Origin: Micrococcales bacterium
Lineage (GTDB): Bacteria > Actinomycetota > Actinomycetes > Actinomycetales > Dermatophilaceae
Length of the DNA: 5,408 nucleotides
Reading direction: 5' to 3'
NCBI GenBank assembly: GCA_003132125.1
Contig: PKWT01000373.1
Location: 1-5,408, forward strand
Shown here: positions 1-4,620 of the stretch, in pieces
Position numbering within the stretch: the stretch's first letter is position 1
How the letters are laid out: each line of letters begins with the position of its first letter
Notes under the pieces: model-generated
What the model was told of the DNA's origin: nothing
Seen by the model: only the letters and a program-made list of their open reading frames with translations
The model's database searches: none
Translations under genes and position numbers: made by a program

Positions 1-15
1 GCCTTTGCTCACTCG

Positions 16-114
16 AGGCCGCTTTGCTCAGTTCAGACCGCTCTGTTCAGACCGCTCCGGATGCGAGAAACATGCGAGAAACCGGCCCGAGAAGCGGCCT
101 GAACTGAGCAAGGC
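16..114. repeat. Cluster of short tandem and inverted repeats downstream of the GNAT-kinase gene
   Basis: No gene is visible in positions 1-125. A 14-bp unit beginning gttcagaccgct occurs twice head to tail (31-44 and 45-58, differing only in the last base). An 11-bp unit, atgcgagaaac, is exactly doubled (61-71 and 72-82). The 9-mer ctttgctca occurs at 3-11 and 22-30. Positions 21-36 can pair with 99-114 (16 pairs, one of them G-U). Positions 16-24 can pair with 92-100 (9 pairs), and 45-58 can pair imperfectly with 91-104. These helices share bases, so they are alternatives rather than one structure. The cluster starts just past the stop codon of the minus-strand gene, so it lies in that gene's 3' untranslated region and could act in termination or RNA processing. 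There is no T-run typical of an intrinsic terminator. The repeats are seen directly; any role is inference. Confidence 0.7.
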
Positions 115-125
115 TTCGCAGAGTG

Positions 126-1139
126 TCAGGTCTCGGATGCCGGGAGCGGGCCTTCGCCGACTTGCAGCGCGATCCGAACGATCTCGCTGCGCCTGACCTC
201 GCGGCCGGTGTCGACGCCCACGGTTGGCCCCAGGCCAAGCCCCAGCTGCCACCCAGCGACCTGGCCAGACCCTGCCTCGCACCAGACTTCTGCGACTGTC
301 GCCGGATCCAGGCCGCAGCGTCGGAGGCCCCCGGCGACATCCGGCGCGTCGTCGGGCCTGAAACCTCCATCCACCACCCCGCCGACGGGCGAATCCGCGA
401 GCAGCGCCCACAGCACGTTGGCCGCGCTCTCTTTGACGGAGTCCTTGGAGAACAACGGGATCCGAAGCTCTTCGGCAAGCTGGCGGGCGAGAGTCGTCTT
501 GCCGGAGCCGGGTACGCCATTGACCAGAACGACGACCCTTCGCCCATGCGATGCAACGTACGGCTGCGCCGGCCACTCATCGCGCAGGACGGCATAGGAC
601 ACGTGGTCCAGCCACGCATCGACTCCGTCGGCGCCCTGCAGCCACAGCATGCGAGGTGAGAAGCCTTCGCGCCGAAATCCCAGTGACCGCAGGAGTCCTG
701 CCGAACGGAGGTTGCCCGGCTGGACTGCGGCGACGAGCCGATGCAGGCCCATACCCCCGGCAGTCTCCGGCGTGAAGGCCAGGGTGATGACCAGGCGCAG
801 TCCTTCAGCGAACAGTCCTCGGCCGGCATACGGGTCGTAGGCGTCGTAGCCCATCGCGGCCGACTCGAATCGACCCCGCATCACGTCACTGACGTTGATC
901 TTGCCGACGATGTCGTGGTCACCCTCCGGCGTGCGGGCGTGGATGAGGAATGTGCGGTGGTCACGCGACTGTCGAGGCAGCTGCCTCTCGAGGTCGCCAG
1001 GGTCGACCGGGTTCCACCGGGCCAACCGTTCACGCGACTGCTCGAGCGCACGACGGTATGGCGCGATGTCCTGCATGCGGACGGTGCTGACCCGCACGCG
1101 ATCGCCCTCGGCGTGCAGAGCTGCCAGCTCAGGAGACAA
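126..1139 (-). CDS. GNAT N-acetyltransferase fused to a short P-loop kinase-like domain
   Basis: This is a two-domain protein of about 337 residues. Residues ~14-189 form a RimJ/RimL-type GNAT domain. It has an acetyl-CoA pyrophosphate-loop-like stretch (YAGRGLFAEG, ~104-113), then LHRLVAAVQPGNLRS and SLGFRREG (~132-159), which match the conserved Asn/Ser and GFxxEG signature. Residues ~200-337 resemble AAA_33/zeta-toxin-like small kinases. The Walker A is GVPGSGKTT (~208-216), followed by SKDSVKE (~231-237), a VWCEA strand (~285-289) and a C-terminal VDTGREV. Acetyl-CoA and ATP are the expected co-substrates of the two folds; the acceptors are unknown. The kinase half is only ~137 residues and seems to lack the Arg-rich lid. 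The start is uncertain. I chose TTG 1139, with GAGG at 1145-1148 five bases away, which overlaps the amidohydrolase stop. Alternatives are TTG 1142, GTG 1097 (GAGGG seven bases upstream), ATG 1076, or ATG 1232, which would need a 104-base overlap. Domain calls are strong; function is inferred. Confidence 0.88.
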   Translation of the reverse strand: MSPELAALHAEGDRVRVSTVRMQDIAPYRRALEQSRERLARWNPVDPGDLERQLPRQSRDHRTFLIHARTPEGDHDIVGKINVSDVMRGRFESAAMGYDAYDPYAGRGLFAEGLRLVITLAFTPETAGGMGLHRLVAAVQPGNLRSAGLLRSLGFRREGFSPRMLWLQGADGVDAWLDHVSYAVLRDEWPAQPYVASHGRRVVVLVNGVPGSGKTTLARQLAEELRIPLFSKDSVKESAANVLWALLADSPVGGVVDGGFRPDDAPDVAGGLRRCGLDPATVAEVWCEAGSGQVAGWQLGLGLGPTVGVDTGREVRRSEIVRIALQVGEGPLPASET

Positions 1140-2217
1140 CAACGCCTCGCAGAATGATGTGCTGCGGCGCGGCGAGGACTCGAATGTCTGCACGCGGATC
1201 CGCCTGGTAGACAACGAGATCGGCGCTGGCACCCTCGACCAGACCTGGCTTGCGGAGCCAGGATCTGGCGCCCCAGCTCGAGGCGGTCAGCACGTCGATG
1301 ACGGACAGGCCGGCGTTGACGAGCTCGGCGGCCTCCTTGGCAACAAGGCCGTGCGGAAGGGAGCCACCCGCGTCCGTACCGAGATAGATCGGCACCCCTG
1401 CGTCATGTGCCTCCGCGACAGTCGCGTAGCGGCGTGTGTGCAGGTCTCGCATGTGCGCCGCGTACGTCGGGAATCTGTCTTCAGCGCTGGCGGCGATCGA
1501 CGGGAACGTGTCGATGTTCACCAGGGTCGGAACGATCGCAATCCCTTGTGCGGCAAAGGAGTCGACGGTGTCTGGCATCAATCCGGTGGCGTGCTCGATG
1601 CAGTCGATACCCGCGGCCGCAAGGTCGCGCAGGGACTCCTCACCGAAGCAGTGGGCCGTCACTCGAGCGCCCTCCTCGTGTGCGGCGTTGATCGCCGTGG
1701 CCAATGCCTCCCGCGGCCAGCAGGGGCTGAGGTCACCGGTGTCGCGGTCGATCCAGTCGCCGACGATCTTGACCCAGCCGTCCCCTCGACGCGCCTCCTG
1801 ACGGACATACCGGGCCAGATCCTCAGGCTCGATCTCGTGGGCGTAGTTGCGGATGTAACGGCGGGTACGCGCGATGTGCCGCCCAGCTCGTACGATGCGC
1901 GGCAGGTCCTCCCGGTCATCGATCCAGCGGGTGTCGGAGGGAGAGCCGGCATCGCGCAACAACAGGGTGCCGCTGTCCCGCTCGGCGACCGCCTGCTTCT
2001 CGCTGGTCGCATCATCCACAGCGCCGTGGGCATCGAGCCCCACATGCGCATGCGCGTCGACCAGACCCGGCAGGACCCATCCCTGCACGGTCTGGACGTC
2101 CGCGCCGGCCGACGGGGCGGCATACGTGATCTTTCCCCCCACGACCCAGAGCTCGTCGCGGACCTCCTGCGGTCCGACGAGCACGGTTCCCCTGATGTGA
2201 AGCACTGGCGCAGTCAT
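1129..2217 (-). CDS. Metal-dependent amidohydrolase (imidazolonepropionase/prolidase-like)
   Basis: This 362-residue cytoplasmic protein of the amidohydrolase superfamily shows all the metal-site landmarks. DAHAHV supplies H56 and H58. K150 (in WVKIVGDW) is the likely carboxylated lysine. H189 (VTAHCFGEE), H209 (CIEHATG) and D282 (LGTDAGG) follow at the usual spacings. The N-terminal strands (GTVLVG...GGKI) and the C-terminal segment (PGLVEGASADLVVY, then IILRGVVV) build the small beta domain that flanks the TIM barrel. The set fits the binuclear group that includes imidazolonepropionase and Xaa-Pro/Xaa-Arg dipeptidases, so hydrolysis of an amide or peptide-like bond is expected. The substrate cannot be read from sequence. 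There is no signal peptide. The ATG at 2217 lies seven bases after a TAGGGT -10 box with no good Shine-Dalgarno, suggesting a leaderless message. Its TGA overlaps the likely start of the GNAT-kinase gene, so the two are probably one operon. The family is certain; the substrate is unknown. Confidence 0.94.
   Translation of the reverse strand: MTAPVLHIRGTVLVGPQEVRDELWVVGGKITYAAPSAGADVQTVQGWVLPGLVDAHAHVGLDAHGAVDDATSEKQAVAERDSGTLLLRDAGSPSDTRWIDDREDLPRIVRAGRHIARTRRYIRNYAHEIEPEDLARYVRQEARRGDGWVKIVGDWIDRDTGDLSPCWPREALATAINAAHEEGARVTAHCFGEESLRDLAAAGIDCIEHATGLMPDTVDSFAAQGIAIVPTLVNIDTFPSIAASAEDRFPTYAAHMRDLHTRRYATVAEAHDAGVPIYLGTDAGGSLPHGLVAKEAAELVNAGLSVIDVLTASSWGARSWLRKPGLVEGASADLVVYQADPRADIRVLAAPQHIILRGVVVS
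1145..1148 (-). promoter_or_regulatory. Possible Shine-Dalgarno for the GNAT-kinase gene
   Basis: The minus strand reads GAGG here, five bases before the TTG at 1139 and inside the last codons of the amidohydrolase. It supports coupled translation from an overlapping start. A competing GAGGG lies at 1105-1109, seven bases before GTG 1097, so the start is not settled by sequence alone. Confidence 0.4.
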
Positions 2218-2224
2218 GTCCGCG

Positions 2225-2230
2225 ACCCTA
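2225..2230 (-). promoter_or_regulatory. Putative -10 box of the amidohydrolase operon (leaderless)
   Basis: The minus strand reads TAGGGT, matching the actinobacterial TANNNT -10 pattern. It is followed by CGCGGAC and then the ATG at 2217. Transcription would begin at or one base before the start codon, giving a leaderless mRNA. I see no convincing -35 hexamer at 16-18 bases upstream. The same layout precedes the two neighbouring genes, which raises confidence. Confidence 0.5.
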
Positions 2231-2276
2231 CCGATGCCACGGGACGTATGCCGTGCGGGCGCGCACCAGCGAGACG

Positions 2277-2318
2277 CGGGTCATCGAGCTCGGGTCATCG
2301 GGCTCGGGTCATCGATAC
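2277..2318. repeat. 14-bp tandem repeat, about 2.7 copies
   Basis: The unit cgggtcatcgagct is repeated head to tail at 2277-2290, 2291-2304 and 2305-2318. The second copy differs by one base (gggct), and the third keeps only its first 11 bases. The third copy runs into the last codons and the TGA of the flavin reductase gene. The tract therefore lies between that stop and the amidohydrolase promoter. It may be a replication-slippage tract; no function is evident. Confidence 0.85.
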
Positions 2319-3037
2319 TCAGGGTTGGGCTGGACGAAGTCGAACCGCTCCCCCTTGTCCCACTCACTTCGCTGGTTGCCGTATGCCGGGATGCCACCGG
2401 CCCGCTTGATCATCTGCGCCAGGTGCATGAGGTTCCAGGTCATGAAGGTCGTGTTGCGGTTGGTGAAATCGTTCTCTGGACCGCCAGAGCCCTCGTCGAG
2501 ATAGGACGGGCCGGGTCCGATGTCCCCGAGCCATCCCGCGTCAGCCTGTGGCGGGATGACGTAGCCCAGGTGCTGGAGGCTGTAGAGGATGTTCATGGTG
2601 CAGTGCTTTACGCCATCCTCGTTGCCCGTGATCAGCGCGCCGCCGACCCGGCCATAGAACGCGTACTGACCCTGCTCGTTGAGCTGACCCGACTGTGCGT
2701 AGAGACGCTCGATGATCTGCTTGGTCTTGCTGGAGTTGTCGCCGAGCCAGATCGGCCCTGCGATGACCAGGATGTTGGACGCCTTGACCCGCTCCCAGAT
2801 GACCGGCCACTCGTCGGTTTCCCAGCCGTGCTCGGTCATGTCGGGATAGACGCCGGTGGCGATGTCATGGTCGATCGCCCTGAGCACCTCGACCTCAACC
2901 CCGTGCCGGCGCATCAGCGAGGCGCTCACCTCGATCGGCCCCTCGGTGTTTGAGATCTCCGGCGAGCGCTTCAGCGTGCCGTTGAGGAACATCGCCCTGA
3001 TGCCGGTGAAGTCCCAGTCCTGCTCTTTGTCAGCCAT
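2309..3037 (-). CDS. Flavodoxin-fold NAD(P)H-dependent FMN reductase-like protein
   Basis: This 242-residue soluble protein resembles the NADPH-dependent FMN reductase/flavodoxin superfamily. The first strand and loop, AMFLNGTLKRSPEISNTE (~15-32), correspond to the FMN phosphate-binding loop. ILVIAGPIWLGDNSSKTK (~89-106) is the second flavin-contacting segment, with the GPIW and SSxTK pattern of this family. GGALITGNEDGVKHC (~132-146) is the third strand and loop. Members typically bind FMN and move electrons from NAD(P)H to flavins, quinones or other acceptors; this one's substrate is unknown. It is longer than the ~180-200 residues usual for the fold because of a tail after ~165 rich in Gly, Asn, Trp and Met. 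The ATG at 3037 has no Shine-Dalgarno but has a TAGCGT seven bases upstream, suggesting leaderless translation. It is divergent from the ATP-grasp gene. It is followed by a 91-base gap, so it is probably transcribed separately from the amidohydrolase. Confidence 0.9.
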   Translation of the reverse strand: MADKEQDWDFTGIRAMFLNGTLKRSPEISNTEGPIEVSASLMRRHGVEVEVLRAIDHDIATGVYPDMTEHGWETDEWPVIWERVKASNILVIAGPIWLGDNSSKTKQIIERLYAQSGQLNEQGQYAFYGRVGGALITGNEDGVKHCTMNILYSLQHLGYVIPPQADAGWLGDIGPGPSYLDEGSGGPENDFTNRNTTFMTWNLMHLAQMIKRAGGIPAYGNQRSEWDKGERFDFVQPNPEYR

Positions 3038-3044
3038 GCGGCCG

Positions 3045-3050
3045 ACGCTA
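3045..3050 (-). promoter_or_regulatory. Putative -10 box of the flavin reductase gene (leaderless)
   Basis: The minus strand reads TAGCGT, then CGGCCGC, then the ATG at 3037. This is the same TAGNGT-plus-seven-bases layout as the amidohydrolase. The best -35 candidate with a 17-bp spacer is TTTCAT (3068-3073), a poor match. Transcription is inferred to start at or next to the A of ATG. Confidence 0.45.
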
Positions 3051-3095
3051 GCGACCCGCGCGCGTCGATGAAACCGTCGAAAGGATTACCGCCCG

Positions 3096-3124
3096 CTGAC
3101 GGAAATCGCCGGCCACTGACGAAA
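3096..3124. repeat. Direct repeat 20 bp apart upstream of the ATP-grasp promoter
   Basis: CTGACGGAAA (3096-3105) and CTGACGAAA (3116-3124) are direct repeats whose starts are 20 bp apart, about two helical turns, ending just upstream of the proposed -35 box at 3130. A related GATGAAACC lies at 3067-3075, near the divergent promoter. This could be an activator or repressor binding site serving the divergent genes. The spacing is suggestive, but the motif is short and could be chance. Confidence 0.3.
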
Positions 3125-3129
3125 CCGGG

Positions 3130-3158
3130 TGGACGGCGAAGGAGCCGACCCCTACCGT
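3130..3158 (+). promoter_or_regulatory. Putative promoter of the ATP-grasp gene (leaderless)
   Basis: TGGACG (3130-3135) as -35, a 17-bp spacer, and TACCGT (3153-3158) as -10 place transcription initiation at about 3165, the A of the ATG. An AAGGAG at 3139-3144 looks like a Shine-Dalgarno but is 20 bases from the ATG, too far for normal use, and lies upstream of the predicted transcription start. This is the best-formed of the three promoters in the window. Confidence 0.5.
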
Positions 3159-3164
3159 CGCGTC

Positions 3165-4571
3165 ATGACCGTCCCATCAACGACAGACCCGACCGCCAGG
3201 CTTGCCGAGCGCTGCGCGGAGCTCGTTCGCGGACGCAAGGTCGTTCTCGTCGGCGGCGTCCTTGCGGGGGCAACCCGCCGGGTCCGGCAGCTTCGCGAAT
3301 GGGGTGCGGAGGCGGTTCTCGTCGTCGCCGACGGCACCGGCACGGGAGAGCTGCCCGGACCGGACGAGGCCAGCGCCGTCGTCGTCGCTGGCCCGCAGCA
3401 CGCAACCCTGAGCGAGGAGGTCGCCAGCTGGACAAGGTTCGCTGCCGACCCGCCCGCCGAGGCGCGACAGGTTGTCGAGGCATTCGACCCCGACAGCACG
3501 GCTCTCTGCCTCTTGAGTCCATTCGCCCTCGTCGACCGGTATCTCAGCCGCGAGTCGCTCGGCGGTCGTCCACGGTCGTTCCTTGCGCTGGAGGACAAGA
3601 GCCTCAACGACGCGCTGTGGGATACCGCCGGCGTGAGTCGCGCACCGGCCCGAGTGGTCGATGCGGATCCGGACCGGCTTCGCGCCGCGGCAGAGGACCT
3701 CGACGCCGGCCAAGGCACGGTGTGGTCGGCCGATGCCTCGCAAGGAATGAACGGCGGCGGTGATCGCGTCCGCTGGGTCGTCACTGATGAGGATGCCCGG
3801 GCTGTACTCCCGACGCTCGTACCAGTCTCGGCGAGGATCCGCGTCCAGCCGTTCCTCGAGGGCGCGCCGTGCAGCATCCACGGATTCGTCTTGCCTGACG
3901 GGGTGGCCGTGTTCCGTCCCGTCGAGTTAGTAGTCCTGCGTTCAATGTCGCCGAGGCGTTTCCTGTACTCCGGGATCTCGACCTGCTGGGACCCCTCACG
4001 CTCCGACCGCGACGAGATGCGTGAGGTCGCCCGTCGGGTGGGCCTGCACCTGCTGTGCGTGCACGACTACCTGGGTGGTTTCTCGGTGGACGGCGTCCTG
4101 ACCGACGACGGGTTCCGGCCCACCGAGCTCAACTCCCGATTCGCCGGCGGGCTGTCGACGATCGGCAAGAGCGTTCCCGCCGTTCCGCTCGACCTGGTCC
4201 AGATGGCGACCATCCGCGGCATCGACATGGGGGTCACTGCGGAGCAGCTGGAGGAGGTGTTGGTCCCCGCCGCCGATGCTCGGCGCTACGGGTCGGCCTA
4301 CTACGTCGTCCCGGCACCCGGACCTTCCGAGACCGAGAGCCTCGACGTCGCAGGCGGTCCGGATGGTCTGCGCGTCGCTGGGTCCGGCGACCTCGTGATC
4401 GGCACGGTGGAGCACGGTCCGGCCAACCTGGGCAGCCTGATCCGGTTCACCCCTGCCGAGATGACTCCAGGGATGCGCATGGCTCCGTATGCCGTCGCCA
4501 TGTTCGCGCTGGCCGACCGGCTCTGGGGTACCGGGCTCGGACCGGTCGAAGCCGCCCCGGACGTCCGCTAG
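3165..4571 (+). CDS. ATP-grasp-like protein of unknown substrate
   Basis: This 468-residue cytoplasmic protein seems to have an ATP-grasp architecture. A Rossmann-like pre-ATP-grasp region comes first (RKVVLVGGVLAGATRRV, ~24-40). The lid subdomain begins at ALEDKSLNDALWDTAGVSRAP (~141-161), the usual 'DK...L...aGV..P' entry. A Gly-rich loop lies at ~191-199 (ASQGMNGGG), and VQPFLEG (~227-233) resembles the adenine-hinge strand. FSVDG (~306-310) and TELNSRFAGG (~320-329) match the Mg-binding ExNxR signature (E321, N323, R325). A C-terminal domain (~380-468) follows. ATP-grasp enzymes usually join a carboxylate to an amine or thiol through an acyl-phosphate; the substrates here are unknown. The strand before the Gly-rich loop reads TVWSAD, with no obvious ATP-contacting lysine. 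I start at ATG 3165 because of the promoter just upstream; GTG 3129 would add 12 residues overlapping it. L255 is a TTA codon, rare in such GC-rich genes. The gene converges on ffh. Confidence 0.88.
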   Translation: MTVPSTTDPTARLAERCAELVRGRKVVLVGGVLAGATRRVRQLREWGAEAVLVVADGTGTGELPGPDEASAVVVAGPQHATLSEEVASWTRFAADPPAEARQVVEAFDPDSTALCLLSPFALVDRYLSRESLGGRPRSFLALEDKSLNDALWDTAGVSRAPARVVDADPDRLRAAAEDLDAGQGTVWSADASQGMNGGGDRVRWVVTDEDARAVLPTLVPVSARIRVQPFLEGAPCSIHGFVLPDGVAVFRPVELVVLRSMSPRRFLYSGISTCWDPSRSDRDEMREVARRVGLHLLCVHDYLGGFSVDGVLTDDGFRPTELNSRFAGGLSTIGKSVPAVPLDLVQMATIRGIDMGVTAEQLEEVLVPAADARRYGSAYYVVPAPGPSETESLDVAGGPDGLRVAGSGDLVIGTVEHGPANLGSLIRFTPAEMTPGMRMAPYAVAMFALADRLWGTGLGPVEAAPDVR

Positions 4572-4620
4572 CGGCCCAGACGCCGACGGGACGTGGTGGG
4601 GGATGGGAGGTGGTGGAGGG
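4572..4620. other. Convergent intergenic gap, G-rich top strand and C-rich bottom strand
   Basis: These 49 bases lie between the TAG of the ATP-grasp gene and the TAG of ffh. The last 27 (4594-4620) contain only G, T and A on the plus strand, with runs of five and three G. The RNA downstream of ffh would therefore be rich in C and free of G. I see no strong hairpin with a U-run for either gene. A C-rich, G-free stretch after a stop is what Rho loading sites look like, so Rho-dependent ending of the ffh transcript is a possibility only. Confidence 0.35.

Noticed and set aside
61..82. CRISPR-like or attachment-site repeat
   Set aside because: The 11-bp unit is present only twice without spacers, and no integrase, cas gene or tRNA lies nearby.
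17..114. Intrinsic terminator for the GNAT-kinase transcript
   Set aside because: Strong inverted repeats exist, but the loops are long (55-62 bases for the best arms) and there is no U-run, so I recorded a repeat cluster and not a terminator.
28..829. Minus-strand open frames of 182 and 260 codons over the GNAT-kinase gene
   Set aside because: They are alternative frames of the GNAT-kinase gene. I checked them as possible frameshifted remnants of the missing kinase lid and saw no family motif.
895..2409. A long (504-codon) plus-strand open frame antisense to the amidohydrolase
   Set aside because: It lies opposite a gene with all catalytic motifs intact, its product is Arg/Gly/Asp-rich with no recognisable domain, and long spurious frames are common opposite GC-rich genes.
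3129..3164. Upstream GTG start for the ATP-grasp gene
   Set aside because: The extra 12 codons overlap the proposed -35 and -10 boxes and show no family resemblance; the ATG at 3165 fits the promoter better.
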